Below are positions 47,670 through 57,662 of a DNA stretch of 64,000 nt, piece by piece. Each line of letters begins with the position of its first letter. Within the stretch, counting starts at the first letter, position 1. The notes beneath the pieces are model-generated. The model did no database searches and was not told where the DNA came from. It saw only the letters and a program-made list of their open reading frames with translations. The DNA lies in NCBI GenBank assembly GCA_050246915.1, contig JBFWVD010000001.1:101435-165434 (forward strand), given 5' to 3'. The DNA comes from JBFWVD01 sp050246915. GTDB lineage: Bacteria > Actinomycetota > Acidimicrobiia > Acidimicrobiales > Ilumatobacteraceae. The translations under genes were made by a program, and so were the position numbers.

Positions 47670-49562
47670 TCATTCGAAGCGATAGCGCCCGACGAGTCCG
47701 CCGAGCTCTCCGCCCATCTCGTTGTGTTGCTCGGAGAGATCACGCAAGCGCACCGCTCCGTGGGTCGTCTCCGCCGCGGTCATGGCGAAGCCGTTCACCG
47801 CGTGGGAGATCTCGTTGGTGGTGGCCGCCTGCTCTTCGACGGCCACGCTGATGGTCTGCTGGGTTTCGTTGACCTGAGAGATGACGTGGCGGATGTTGGA
47901 GATGGCCTGCACGGCGCCGCCGGTGTCACCTTGGATCTGCTGCACCATCTGAGCGATGGTCTCGGTCGCCCGAGCGGTCTCGTTGGCGAGCTGCTTGACC
48001 TCGTCGGCCACGACAGCGAAACCCTTGCCGGCCTCACCGGCGCGGGCGGCTTCGATGGTGGCGTTCAAGGCCAGGAGGTTGGTCTGCTCGGCGATCTCGC
48101 TGATCACATCGACGACCTCGCTGATCTCCTGACTGCGCTTGTCGAGACTGACCATGGTGCCGTCGGCCTGGACCGCGGCATGCGCGGCGTCGCCGGCCAC
48201 CTGCGTTGCGCCAGCGGTGCCCTGGGCGATCTCGCGGATGGCGGCACCCATCTCCTCGGCCGCAGCCGCAACGGTCTCGGCTTGCACCGAGGTCTCGTTC
48301 GAGGCAGCCGCGATCTGCTCGGACACGGCGCTCACGTCAGCGGCCTGCACGAGCAGGCGCTCCGACGCCACCTTGATGGCGCCGAGCGCTTCACGGGTCT
48401 TGACCACCGATTCGGTGACGGCTTTGCCCATCTGGCCGAGCTCGTCGCGCGAGTCCGGAATGGTCGGGGAGACGAGCCGGCCTTCGGCCAGATCGTTCAG
48501 GGCCGACAGCATCGGCTTGGTCGACTGCGAGACACCGACAAGCAGCCCGCCCAGGAAGTACAGGGCGATGAGAACGAAGATGACCAGCACGGTGAGGATC
48601 GTGGAGTTGTCGGAGTTGAGCCCGCTGATACGAGCGTCGAGCATTTCGCCGAGCGTGGCTGCGGCAGCAGTGCCGAACGTGTTCGCGACCTCGACGACGG
48701 CCGAGCCCTTGGTCACTGTCTCGGCGGCGGCCTCGGCCGTGGGCTGTTCCACCAGCGCCGCATCGACGTCGGCGGAGAGATCCTCGACCGCTGCCGTGAG
48801 ATCGGCCAGGGGACCCGACAACTCGCCTTGCACCGAGTTGTCACTCGTGTTCGCCACCGCGGTGGCGACATCGGCAGCTGCGGTCGACAGGGCTGAAGTC
48901 AGCGCACCACGGGCCAACGCGAGTTCGATGACGAGCGACTGCTTGGCCGTCGGATCGGTCTCGGCCGACAGCAGCGAGGTCAGCGCCGCAACCTGACCAG
49001 CCGAGTTCACCAGATCTCGGGCGCGGATCGCCGCGGCGTCCATCACGTAGAAGGTGTCGATCTGCGGATCGAGGGTGAGGTTCGAGTTGTCGGCGGCGGC
49101 CTGCATCAGTGTGACCATGGCGCCTTCGGCGGCGTTCCAGGCCTCGAAGGCCTCACGGCCCGGGTCCTTGACCGCACGGGCCTCGGCGATGGCGGTCTTG
49201 AGATCGGACAACGCGCCGTCGAGGGAGACCTCTTTGGGGTCGGTGATCTTGGGCGCGATCTTGGTGTTGCTCTCCTCGAGCGTGGACATCGCCGCGTCCA
49301 TCTTGGAGAAGTCGTAGGTATCGCCCGTCGCCGCTGCGGTCCGGGCATCGGAGATCTCGCTCAAGAGGCCGACGCCCCCGAGGTAGTCGACGCCGAGGCG
49401 CTCGTCAGAGCTGAAGGAGATGTCGGCGTTCGTGCCGTTCATGTAGCTGTTCGTCACGTAGGCGAGAGGCGTCAGCAACACCACCGCGAGGACCACGAAC
49501 TTCCAAGCGAATTTCAGTTGGCGCATCACCCATCGTGATGGTCCAAAGAACGTGCCGATCAT
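47670..49562 (-). CDS. Methyl-accepting chemotaxis protein
   Basis: The 630-residue receptor has an N-terminal helix (about 20-42), a ~270-residue helical sensory domain rich in Asp/Thr, a second helix (about 313-335), a HAMP-like segment (MLSALNDLAEGRL) and the signalling domain with IAEQTNLLALNATIEAARAGEAGKGFAVVADEVKQLANETARATETI. Its ligand is unknown. It implies chemotaxis or a related CheA pathway elsewhere. The 49563-49761 gap upstream is AT-rich but no regulatory motif was recognised. Confidence 0.93.
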   Translation of the reverse strand: MIGTFFGPSRWVMRQLKFAWKFVVLAVVLLTPLAYVTNSYMNGTNADISFSSDERLGVDYLGGVGLLSEISDARTAAATGDTYDFSKMDAAMSTLEESNTKIAPKITDPKEVSLDGALSDLKTAIAEARAVKDPGREAFEAWNAAEGAMVTLMQAAADNSNLTLDPQIDTFYVMDAAAIRARDLVNSAGQVAALTSLLSAETDPTAKQSLVIELALARGALTSALSTAAADVATAVANTSDNSVQGELSGPLADLTAAVEDLSADVDAALVEQPTAEAAAETVTKGSAVVEVANTFGTAAAATLGEMLDARISGLNSDNSTILTVLVIFVLIALYFLGGLLVGVSQSTKPMLSALNDLAEGRLVSPTIPDSRDELGQMGKAVTESVVKTREALGAIKVASERLLVQAADVSAVSEQIAAASNETSVQAETVAAAAEEMGAAIREIAQGTAGATQVAGDAAHAAVQADGTMVSLDKRSQEISEVVDVISEIAEQTNLLALNATIEAARAGEAGKGFAVVADEVKQLANETARATETIAQMVQQIQGDTGGAVQAISNIRHVISQVNETQQTISVAVEEQAATTNEISHAVNGFAMTAAETTHGAVRLRDLSEQHNEMGGELGGLVGRYRFE

Positions 49563-49761
49563 GCTGACTCCTGGTGTGAGTTCTCCAACGACCCTGCGAA
49601 CGTCGGCACGCCCTGCGCCGAGTTGAGAAAGGCCGAGTGGAGAACCTGTTCAGAGCGCCTCGCTGATTCGTCTTGGGTCAGGCAAGCCGGGTCATTTGCC
49701 GCTCCCTGTCGTCAGATATTCGACATATATGAGCCAGAGAGGGGCCATCTGGCAAGATTTC

Positions 49762-50892
49762 TCAGGGTCGCCCGCCGCCTCTGAGATCACGTCGATAGAT
49801 GCTGGCCACGCTCACGACGGCACCCGAATGGGGGGCATGGACCATCTGTCCGTTCCCGATGTACATGCCAACGTGGTGCACCGGGCTACCGAAGAACACG
49901 AGATCGCCCGGCTCGAGATCCTCGGGCTCGACGCGGGCCAAGGAGTTGAACTGGGCACGCGAACTGTGGGGAATCGACACCCCGACACGGCCCCAGGCCC
50001 AACTGGTGAGACCGGAACAATCGAAACCCGACTCCGGATCGTCCTGACCCCAGCGATAGGTGACGCCGATCTGGCTCATGGCTTGCTCCACGGCACCCGC
50101 CGCGCCAGGCGAGGGGGGCGGCGGAGGGTTGACAACCCGAACCGGTGCCGGTGCCGGGCTCGCGGCACCACCAGTACGGGCCGCGCTCTCCTGCGCCCGT
50201 TGACGGGCCAGTTCGGCCTGACGAGCCGCTTTGCGAGCCTCGATCTCGGCCTTGACCCGAGCTTCTTCCTCAGCCTCGCGGCGACGGCGCTCCGCCTCGA
50301 CGAGGACCACGAGCTCGGAGTTGGTCTGGGCGAGGAGCTTCTGGGTGCTGCCCACGGCGGCGTCGGCAGCCTTCTTCTTCACCTCGAGATCAGCCTTCAA
50401 ACTCGACTGCAGGGCAAGGGCGTTGGAGAGGCGGGCCTCGGTGGCGGTGGCATCTTGTCGGGTCTGGCGCAGTTCGTCGGTGAGGTTCGAGTCCTTACCC
50501 ACCGCCACCTGGGCATATCCGTCGATACCAACCGAATCAGAGGATGCCGCGCTCCCCAGCACGTCGAACACCGGATCGGCAGCCGAGGCGTTCACATACG
50601 CTCGAAGCGCCCATCCGGAGAGGCGCTGCTGGACCTCTGAGATCCGGGACTGCTTCTCGCCCAGGGCTTGCTGCGCATCGGCCACGTCGGCGTCGAGGGC
50701 GGCCAGCTGGTACCTCGCGTCGTTGTACTGCTCGGACAGCTGCTCGGCCTTGGCTTCGAGCTGGTCCAGCTTGGCGGCGATGCGCTGGGCTTCACGCTTC
50801 TTGTCGGCGACCGAGTCTGCCCAGCCGGCCGGGGCCGCGGCAATGGTCACCAAGGTGCTGATGAGCGCTGCGGCGATCCATCGTCGGAACAT
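49762..50892 (-). CDS. Secreted NlpC/P60 peptidoglycan endopeptidase with coiled coil
   Basis: The 376-residue protein has a signal peptide (about 1-25, cleavage after GWA), a long coiled coil (26-235), a Pro/Ala hinge and a C-terminal NlpC/P60 domain with catalytic Cys292 (FDCSGLTSW), His340 (VHHVGMYIG) and His352. It resembles RipC/RipA-type D,L-endopeptidases acting at the septum, where the coiled coil keeps the enzyme autoinhibited or docked on FtsEX. Activity by motif is expected. Confidence 0.93.
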   Translation of the reverse strand: MFRRWIAAALISTLVTIAAAPAGWADSVADKKREAQRIAAKLDQLEAKAEQLSEQYNDARYQLAALDADVADAQQALGEKQSRISEVQQRLSGWALRAYVNASAADPVFDVLGSAASSDSVGIDGYAQVAVGKDSNLTDELRQTRQDATATEARLSNALALQSSLKADLEVKKKAADAAVGSTQKLLAQTNSELVVLVEAERRRREAEEEARVKAEIEARKAARQAELARQRAQESAARTGGAASPAPAPVRVVNPPPPPSPGAAGAVEQAMSQIGVTYRWGQDDPESGFDCSGLTSWAWGRVGVSIPHSSRAQFNSLARVEPEDLEPGDLVFFGSPVHHVGMYIGNGQMVHAPHSGAVVSVASIYRRDLRGGGRP

Positions 50893-50958
50893 ACGGCGGC
50901 CCAGGGTAGTGAACCGGGCTCATCGTCTTTCCCCCGGGGTAGAGCGAGGGTCCCCAGT

Positions 50959-52008
50959 TCATGAGGACGTGTCGCCCAGCATGGAGAGCAGACGGCTCTC
51001 GCAGCGGCCGTACTTCTTGCGATACCCACCCGATCGATAGCTGGCGGGGAACAGCTCCTCGATCCGGCAACCGGTGGCGGCGACGGCGATGTCGGCGTCG
51101 TAGAGCTCATCGACCAGGTGGACGAACAACAACGCGTCGCCCTGGTTGGAGATGGGGGCCAACTGGTCGATGGCCACCGCGTCGAGCCCGTCGAGCAGGC
51201 CGGCGACCTGCACCGGATGCACCGCGCGCAGATGGGGCAACAATGCATCGAACCGGTCTCGACTCACCGCTCTCCCCGCGTCAAGATGAGTTGACACGAA
51301 CTGCTCCAGCTCGACGTCCGACATCGGCTCGGCTTCGACCCGGTCCTTGGCCCGATAGTCGGGCCCATCGATGCGGAGCACCTCGAAGTGGTCAGCGATG
51401 GCGGCGATCTCCCGCCGGAAGTCCTCAGCAGCGAACCGCCCCTCCCCCAGCTTGTCCGGCAACGTGTTGGAGGTGGCGGCCACCTTGGTGTCGCCGATGA
51501 TGGAGCGCAGGAACGTGACGGCCATGAGCGTGTTGGCGACATCGTCGAGCTCGAACTCGTCGATGCACACGAGCCGGAACGACCCGAACGCGTCCACCGC
51601 CTTCGACATGCCCAGAAAGCCGATCACCGCCGTCAGTTCGGCGAAGGTCAGAAACGCCTTGGGATGCGGGCCTTCGTGCCACAGCGACGCCAGCAGATGG
51701 GTCTTGCCCACGCCGAACCCGCCGTCGAGATAGCGCGCCGGTCGAGCGGCGACCGCGTCCGAACGGCTCGATCGCTTGAACAACCGGCGCGGTCCGCTCG
51801 CTGAAGCGGGAGCACTCTCGGCACTGAACGATCGCAGCGCGTCCAGTGCAGCGCGCTGCGACGGATGCTCGTCGTTGGGCGCATAGGTGTCGAAGCGGAC
51901 ATCAGCGAAGCGCCCCGGTGGAGTAAAGCGTGCGATGAGCGCGGCCGCGTCGGCATGCGGATCGCGATGCGTCAGCTGCACCAATCGCACGTCTCGGTCG
52001 GGCCCCAC
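50959..52008 (-). CDS. zapE: ZapE/AFG1-like AAA ATPase
   Basis: The 349-residue ATPase has FDTYAPNDEHPSQRAAL near the N-terminus, Walker A GGFGVGKTHLLASL, Walker B LVCIDEFELDD, the sensor VAATSNTLPDKLGEGRF and a C-terminal RIEELFPASYRSGGYRKKYGRCESRL block. These are all family marks of ZapE, which acts on the Z ring in proteobacteria. Actinobacterial roles are less known. It follows an MpaB-like gene by 12 bp on the same strand. Confidence 0.9.
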   Translation of the reverse strand: MGPDRDVRLVQLTHRDPHADAAALIARFTPPGRFADVRFDTYAPNDEHPSQRAALDALRSFSAESAPASASGPRRLFKRSSRSDAVAARPARYLDGGFGVGKTHLLASLWHEGPHPKAFLTFAELTAVIGFLGMSKAVDAFGSFRLVCIDEFELDDVANTLMAVTFLRSIIGDTKVAATSNTLPDKLGEGRFAAEDFRREIAAIADHFEVLRIDGPDYRAKDRVEAEPMSDVELEQFVSTHLDAGRAVSRDRFDALLPHLRAVHPVQVAGLLDGLDAVAIDQLAPISNQGDALLFVHLVDELYDADIAVAATGCRIEELFPASYRSGGYRKKYGRCESRLLSMLGDTSS

Positions 52009-52020
52009 GAGTCGGTCAAG

Positions 52021-52929
52021 CTAGGTGACCGGCGCCTCGAGCGCCCAGCGCATCGCACCCAACGTGCTGCCGGTGATCATGGGCACCAGCACGCGACCGG
52101 TCACCGGACCGATCAACGGGAGCCGCAGATCGAGTCGCACCCACCACGGCAGTGAGGTGACTGCTCCAGCCAGCAACGCGCTGTACGCAGGTCGCGCCGC
52201 AAGCGACAGCCCGGGCGGCTTCAACAAGAAGCGTGCTCCGGCACGCGCCTGATCGCTGGCGCCGAGCACTGGCCGGAATCGAGCCAGTGCCTCGGCCAGC
52301 GCGGCGCGATCGAGCGGTGGATCGATCACACCGAGATGACGGGCCACCATCGACATCTCCGCCACGTAGGCGTCTTGCTGGGCGTCGGTGAGCTCGACTC
52401 GACCGTAACGACGATGGGCGTCGAGGAAGCTGTCGACCTCGGCGACATGCACCCACAACAACAGCTCGGGGTCGTCGGCCCGGTACGTGACACGATCAGC
52501 GGTCTCGCCCCGAACCCGCCGGTGCACCGACCGCACCCGACGACAGGCGGCCTCCGCTCGTCCGGCAGAGCCGAACGTCGTCTCGGTGAGGAAGGCCGCT
52601 GTGCGTTGCAGCCGACCCCAGGGATCGGAGCGGAATGCCGAGTTGTCCGCCACCGCGGCCATGGCGACGGGATGCATCGACTGCAGCAGCAGCGCTCGCA
52701 TCCCACCGACGAACATCGCGGCATCGGCGTGGACGATTCGGGTGGGGCTGTCCTCGCCGAACCAACCCGGTGCATCTGAGGCGAGCTCGGCGATGAGGGC
52801 CCGTCCCCCCTCGCCGCCGATGCGCGAACGAACCGCGTCCCCGACGAAGGTGCGCACCGACTCCACTGGGCCGGAGATGGCACCAGGGATCGCGAAACCA
52901 GGACTTGTGGTACCGGAACTCGGGGGCAT
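52021..52929 (-). CDS. Oxygenase MpaB/DUF2236-family protein
   Basis: The 302-residue protein has VHADAAMFVGGMRALLLQSMHPVAMAAVADNSAFRSDPWGRLQRTAAFL, with conserved His and Arg of the DUF2236 family that includes the latex-clearing Lcp and MpaB. The block LLLWVHVAEVDSFLDAHRRYG is also typical. Members are thought to bind haem through conserved His. The substrate is unknown. Confidence 0.85.
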   Translation of the reverse strand: MPPSSGTTSPGFAIPGAISGPVESVRTFVGDAVRSRIGGEGGRALIAELASDAPGWFGEDSPTRIVHADAAMFVGGMRALLLQSMHPVAMAAVADNSAFRSDPWGRLQRTAAFLTETTFGSAGRAEAACRRVRSVHRRVRGETADRVTYRADDPELLLWVHVAEVDSFLDAHRRYGRVELTDAQQDAYVAEMSMVARHLGVIDPPLDRAALAEALARFRPVLGASDQARAGARFLLKPPGLSLAARPAYSALLAGAVTSLPWWVRLDLRLPLIGPVTGRVLVPMITGSTLGAMRWALEAPVT

Positions 52930-52994
52930 GTCACTCCATCCCGGAGCAATGGGGCACTCCGTGGGGCGACGGTCCGGTCAGGTCGACCGGATGG

Positions 52995-54524
52995 TCACTC
53001 CCATTCAATCGTGCCGGGCGGCTTCGACGTGATGTCGTAGACCACACGATTGACGCCGCGGACCTCGTTGATGACCCGTGACGAGATGCGCTCGAGCACC
53101 TCGTAGGGGATTCGGGCCCAGTCAGCGGTCATGGCATCGTCGCTGGTGACCGCCCGCACGATGATCGGATGGGCGTAGGTGCGCTCGTCACCCATGACCC
53201 CCACCGATCGCACGTCGGCGGCCAGCACGGCGAAGGCCTGCCAGATGGCCCGATCGAGTCCGGCCGCATGCAGCTCTTCGCGCACCACCGCATCGGCCTC
53301 CTGGAGCAAGGCAACGCGCTCGGGGGTCACCTCGCCCAGGATGCGCACGCCGAGGCCGGGCCCGGGGAACGGCTGACGCCACACGATCTCGTCGGGCAAC
53401 CCCAATTGCGCGCCCAGCGTGCGGACCTCGTCCTTGAACAGATCGCGCAGCGGCTCGACCAGTTCGAAGTCCATGTCCTCGGGCAGGCCACCGACGTTGT
53501 GATGGCTCTTGATCTTGGCCGCCGAGCTGGTGCCCGACTCGATCACGTCGGGATACAGCGTGCCCTGCACGAGGAACTTGGCGTCGGTGATGCCACCGGA
53601 CGCGTCCTCGAACACACGGATGAACAGCTCGCCGATGGCCTTGCGCTTCTCTTCGGGGTCGATGATGCCGGCGAGGCGATCGAAGAACCGCTTGCCGGCA
53701 TCGACGTGCACGAGCTCGATGCCCTGATGGCGTCGGAACGTCTCGACCACCTGTTCCGACTCGCCCTTGCGCATGAGTCCGGTGTCGACGTACACGCACG
53801 TGAGCTGATGGCCGATCGCCTTGTGCACCAACGCCGCGGCCACCGACGAGTCAACGCCACCGGACAGACCGCACAGCACCCGTGCGTCACCGACCTGCTT
53901 TTGGATGAGATCGATCTGTTCGGGGATGAAGTGATCCATCGTCCATGTCGGCTCACACTCGGCGACTCGGAACAAGAACCGGTGGAGGATCTCCGAACCA
54001 TTCGGCGTGTGCAACACCTCGGGATGGAACTGCACACCGTGGATGCGCTTGTCGGCGTTCTCGATGATGGCCGCCGGCGTGTCAGTGGTGGACCCGGTGA
54101 TCACGAAACCGTTGGGCGCCTTGGTCATCGTGTCGAAGTGGCTCATCCACACCGGCTGATCGTGATCGACGAAGCTGCATCCGTTCACGTGCAATGCCGT
54201 GCGCCCGTACTCTCCGCGGCCGGTCTTGGCCACCTCGCCACCGAGCTGTTGCGCGATCAGCTGCGCGCCGTAGCAGATGCCGAAGATCGGGATGCCGAGC
54301 TCATAGACGCCCGGGTCGATCGACGGAGCACCCTCGGCATGGACGCTGGCCGGACCACCGGAGAAGATGATGGCGGCCGGCGCGATCTGGGCGAACTGCG
54401 CGGCGGTGGTGGTGTGGGGAACGATGCGCGAGTACACGTGCGCTTCGCGGACCCGACGTGCGATGAGTTGTGCGTACTGAGCGCCGAAGTCGACGACCAG
54501 GACCTGTTGTGCAGCTGCAGCCAT
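52995..54524 (-). CDS. guaA: GMP synthase (glutamine-hydrolysing)
   Basis: The 509-residue enzyme converts XMP to GMP. It has a class I glutamine amidotransferase domain with Cys84 (FGICYGAQL) and His167/Glu169 (GVQFHPEV), the PP-loop GLSGGVDSSV (219-228) and the C-terminal dimerisation domain ending KPPGTIEWE. It follows guaB3 by 17 bp. Confidence 0.96.
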   Translation of the reverse strand: MAAAAQQVLVVDFGAQYAQLIARRVREAHVYSRIVPHTTTAAQFAQIAPAAIIFSGGPASVHAEGAPSIDPGVYELGIPIFGICYGAQLIAQQLGGEVAKTGRGEYGRTALHVNGCSFVDHDQPVWMSHFDTMTKAPNGFVITGSTTDTPAAIIENADKRIHGVQFHPEVLHTPNGSEILHRFLFRVAECEPTWTMDHFIPEQIDLIQKQVGDARVLCGLSGGVDSSVAAALVHKAIGHQLTCVYVDTGLMRKGESEQVVETFRRHQGIELVHVDAGKRFFDRLAGIIDPEEKRKAIGELFIRVFEDASGGITDAKFLVQGTLYPDVIESGTSSAAKIKSHHNVGGLPEDMDFELVEPLRDLFKDEVRTLGAQLGLPDEIVWRQPFPGPGLGVRILGEVTPERVALLQEADAVVREELHAAGLDRAIWQAFAVLAADVRSVGVMGDERTYAHPIIVRAVTSDDAMTADWARIPYEVLERISSRVINEVRGVNRVVYDITSKPPGTIEWE

Positions 54525-54541
54525 GAAGGTCAACGAGCCGT

Positions 54542-55705
54542 TCAGTGGCCCATGCCGACGCCCTGGGCTTTCTGCAGGACCTTGCCTTCGGTCTGCAGAG
54601 CCGGGGCCACCATGACCTCTGCCTTCTGGAACTCCTTGAGCGTCTGATAGCCGCACGTGGCCATCGATGTGCGAAGCGCTCCGAACAGGTTCATGCGGCC
54701 GTCGTTCTCGTGCGCGGGCCCCACGAGGATCTCCTTGAGTGAACCTCGCGTGGAGGTCTTCACCCGAGCGCCGCGCGGCAAGGTGGGATGGAACGTGGCC
54801 ATACCCCAGTGGTAGCCCTTGCCGGGGGCCTCGTTCGCTGCGGCGAGCGGCGAACCGATCATCACCGCGTCGGCACCGCACACGATGGCTTTGGCGATGT
54901 CGCCACCGGTGCCCATGCCACCGTCGGCGATCACCTGCACGTACACACCGGTCTCGTCGAGATGGCGCATGCGGGCGGCGCGTGCATCGGCGATGGCGGT
55001 TGCCTGTGGGACGCCGATGCCGAGCACGCCGCGAGTGGTGCAGGCGTGGCCGGGACCGACGCCGACGAGCACTCCCATGGCACCGGTGCGCATCAGGTGC
55101 AAGGCCGCTTGATAGCTGGCGCACCCACCGACGATGACGGGCATGTCGAGCTCGCGGATGGTCTTCATGAGGTTGAGCGGTTCGCGATTCTTCGACACGT
55201 GTTCGGCCGATACCACCGTGCCTTGGATGACGAGCAGATCGAGCTCGGCGGCATTGATCGCCGGCAACATCCAATCGGCGCGCTGCGGGGTGACGCTGGC
55301 CGAAGCGACGACACCGGCGGCGCGGATCTGACGGATGCGCTCGGTGACCAACTCGAGCTTCACCGGCTCGGCGTAGATGTCCTGCATCCGCAACGTCGCC
55401 TTCTCGTTGGAGAGCGTCGAGATCTCGAGCAGCAACGGCTCGGGGTCTTCGTAGCGCGTCCAGATGCCTTCGAGGTTCAGCACGCCGACACCGCCGAGGC
55501 GGCCGATCTCGATAGCCGTCGCGGGTGACACGACGCCGTCCATCGCGCTGGCCATGAGCGGCAACTCGAACGTGAACGCATCGAGCTCCCACGTGATGTC
55601 GACATCCTCTGGGTCACGCGTCCGTCGACTGGGAACGATGGCGATGTCATCGAATCCGTACGCACGACGGCCGGACTTACCCAACCCGATCTCCACCTCA
55701 GCCAT
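54542..55705 (-). CDS. guaB3: GuaB3-type IMP dehydrogenase family protein
   Basis: The 387-residue TIM barrel lacks the CBS pair of GuaB2. It has LPLMASAMDGVV, GVLNLEG, and the flap/catalytic loop GPGHACTTRGVLGIGVPQATA with the thioimidate Cys. In many actinobacteria this guaB3 paralogue, next to guaA, is not the essential IMPDH and may have another activity. Operon with guaA is clear; exact reaction is uncertain. Confidence 0.92.
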   Translation of the reverse strand: MAEVEIGLGKSGRRAYGFDDIAIVPSRRTRDPEDVDITWELDAFTFELPLMASAMDGVVSPATAIEIGRLGGVGVLNLEGIWTRYEDPEPLLLEISTLSNEKATLRMQDIYAEPVKLELVTERIRQIRAAGVVASASVTPQRADWMLPAINAAELDLLVIQGTVVSAEHVSKNREPLNLMKTIRELDMPVIVGGCASYQAALHLMRTGAMGVLVGVGPGHACTTRGVLGIGVPQATAIADARAARMRHLDETGVYVQVIADGGMGTGGDIAKAIVCGADAVMIGSPLAAANEAPGKGYHWGMATFHPTLPRGARVKTSTRGSLKEILVGPAHENDGRMNLFGALRTSMATCGYQTLKEFQKAEVMVAPALQTEGKVLQKAQGVGMGH

Positions 55706-55746
55706 GGCCGGCTCCTTCACGCATTCGGGGCGCCAAAGGTGTGAGC

Positions 55747-56514
55747 CTAGTTGCTCGCGACAGCAGCCTTCCGGCCCGCAGCGACAACCGAGAGCCCGAA
55801 TGGGAGCGACTTTCGTCGCAGCACCGCGCGCTCGGCTGCCGCGAGGCGCGGCAAGACACCACCGAGACCGGACTCTGCCTGATCGAGATCGCTGGCGGTG
55901 CGGCCCCGTTCGAGCACCGCCTTCACCGCGGCCGGAGGAACGAGGAACGAATAGGCACCCGTGGCGACTTCGATCGAACAACCCGCGTCCACGAGCATCG
56001 ACGCGAGGTCGGCTCGCGCGAAGCGTCGTCCCGTGTGGGTCACACGATCGTGTGCGCGACGCAGTCGGCGCACACCGGGCTCCATGAGGCACACGACGCC
56101 ACCGGGACGCGTCACGCGAACGAGTTCGCGCACCGCCTCGCTCGGATCGGGCAACGAGCGATGGCACAGCACCGTCACACACAACACCGCATCGAAGACG
56201 TCGGAGCGATAGGGCAGATGACGGACATCGCTGGCCGCCAGACCTGCTTCGGGATGCAGCTCGCGATAGAGCTCGAGCGCGAGCGGCTCCATGTCGGCGG
56301 CCTCGACCCGTCCGCGATCGGACATCCATGCTCCGGTCGCGCCGGTGCCTGCGCCGGCGTCGAGGAAGCGTCCTCCGACCGGGAGCCTCGTGGCCAACAG
56401 CTCACCGAGGAGTGCTCGCGTCTGTGCGTACCACCAGTGCGAGGTCTCGACAGCGGCCATGCGACGGTACTCGTCGATCTCCAACGTGGATCCTTTCCGT
56501 CCGAGGTGGACCAA
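55747..56514 (-). CDS. SAM-dependent class I methyltransferase
   Basis: The 255-residue protein has motif I FLDAGAGTGATG (about 50-61), acidic VEAADMEPL, LPYRSDVFDAVLCVTVLCHRSLPD and RVTRPGGVVCLMEPG, the usual Methyltransf_11 pattern. The N-terminal HWWYAQTRALL segment is seen in methyltransferases of surface-glycan clusters. It is divergent, by 56 bp, from the mannosyltransferase gene, which suggests a link with the glycan genes. Confidence 0.88.
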   Translation of the reverse strand: MVHLGRKGSTLEIDEYRRMAAVETSHWWYAQTRALLGELLATRLPVGGRFLDAGAGTGATGAWMSDRGRVEAADMEPLALELYRELHPEAGLAASDVRHLPYRSDVFDAVLCVTVLCHRSLPDPSEAVRELVRVTRPGGVVCLMEPGVRRLRRAHDRVTHTGRRFARADLASMLVDAGCSIEVATGAYSFLVPPAAVKAVLERGRTASDLDQAESGLGGVLPRLAAAERAVLRRKSLPFGLSVVAAGRKAAVASN

Positions 56515-56570
56515 CCGTCACCGGCGGCGAATCCGTCAGGACGATTGCGGTGATTTAGGCTCGTAACCCA

Positions 56571-57662
56571 ATGGAAACAGACGGGCGGGTGGAGGCTATT
56601 CGCAAAGCCTTTCCCGTTCGTGCCGTCGTCGTTCCGTTCATCGTGTCGCGGATCATCGCCATCGGCGCGGTCGCCTCTGGGGGCACCAACAAGGGCCACG
56701 TCAGCTTCGGTGGGCTCACCTACTGGGACTCGGTGTGGTACCTCAACATCGCATCGGCGGGCTATGGGCCGCCGCCGATCGACGGGGAGCAGTCACCGTG
56801 GCCCTTCTTCCCCTTGTATCCCGCCATGGTCAGGGCTCTGCACGAGGTCGGTGTGCCGTATCAGGCCGCGATGGTGCTGATCTCCAACGGATTCCTACTC
56901 ATCGGCCTGGCCGGCTTGTGGCGCATCGCCTCGTGGGTCGTGCCCGGACGTGCCGCTCATCTCACTGTCTGGTCATGCGCGCTGTTCCCGTTCGCCGTGG
57001 TGTTCTCGATGGGGTACGTGTCGTCGATCGTGCTCGCCACGACCACGTGGGCGTGGATCTGGGTCGAAGATCGCCGAGACGCATGGGCCGCCTGTGCACT
57101 GCTGGTGCTGGTGGCCAGTCGACCCAACGGCTTCCTGTTCGGGTTCGTGCTGCTGATCGCGGTGTACGCCCTCGAGCGCCGCGCCGATCGGACGAACGCG
57201 GCCGCGGCCACTGCCCGGCGGGTCACGGTGTTGGCCGTGCCGTCGCTGTTGTTCGTGGCGGTGTGGTGCGCGCTGTGCTGGCGATGGACCGACGATCCCC
57301 TGGTGTTCCTCACCGCCAAGGATGCGTGGGACGAGAGCACCATCGCCACGCTCTTCCATCCCGAGAACGCGGCCAAGCCCCACCTCATGGCGGCCGCTGT
57401 GTCCGTCGTGGTCATCGCGTGGTGGGGACGGCGATGGACCACAGCCACCATGGGCTGGGTGGTGTTGAGCATCGGGCCGCCGCTGGTGCTCGGGATCGTC
57501 GGCCTGGGTCGCTACATCAACGAGACCTTCCCCGTGTTCGTGGCCGCCGGAGCATTCCTCGCTCGGCTCCCCCGTGTGCTCAGCTACCTTGCGTTGACAG
57601 GCTCGGTGATCGCCATGGTGGTGTTCGCCAACGCCATGGTCAGATACCGGTACCTGCCATGA
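56571..57662 (+). CDS. PIG-V/GPI18-like membrane mannosyltransferase
   Basis: The 363-residue polytopic protein has about nine membrane helices and the luminal-type loop GGLTYWDSVWYLNIASAGYG with Asp near the first helix. WPFFPLYPAMVRAL follows, as in PIG-V family polyprenol-phosphate-mannose-dependent transferases. It probably adds a sugar to a lipid or glycan on the outer face. Its stop overlaps the next gene start (ATGA). Confidence 0.83.
   Translation: METDGRVEAIRKAFPVRAVVVPFIVSRIIAIGAVASGGTNKGHVSFGGLTYWDSVWYLNIASAGYGPPPIDGEQSPWPFFPLYPAMVRALHEVGVPYQAAMVLISNGFLLIGLAGLWRIASWVVPGRAAHLTVWSCALFPFAVVFSMGYVSSIVLATTTWAWIWVEDRRDAWAACALLVLVASRPNGFLFGFVLLIAVYALERRADRTNAAAATARRVTVLAVPSLLFVAVWCALCWRWTDDPLVFLTAKDAWDESTIATLFHPENAAKPHLMAAAVSVVVIAWWGRRWTTATMGWVVLSIGPPLVLGIVGLGRYINETFPVFVAAGAFLARLPRVLSYLALTGSVIAMVVFANAMVRYRYLP

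Noticed and set aside
49563..49761. c-di-GMP riboswitch upstream of the chemoreceptor
   Set aside because: A GGCAAA segment exists on the minus strand, but the rest of the GEMM core and pairing could not be found.
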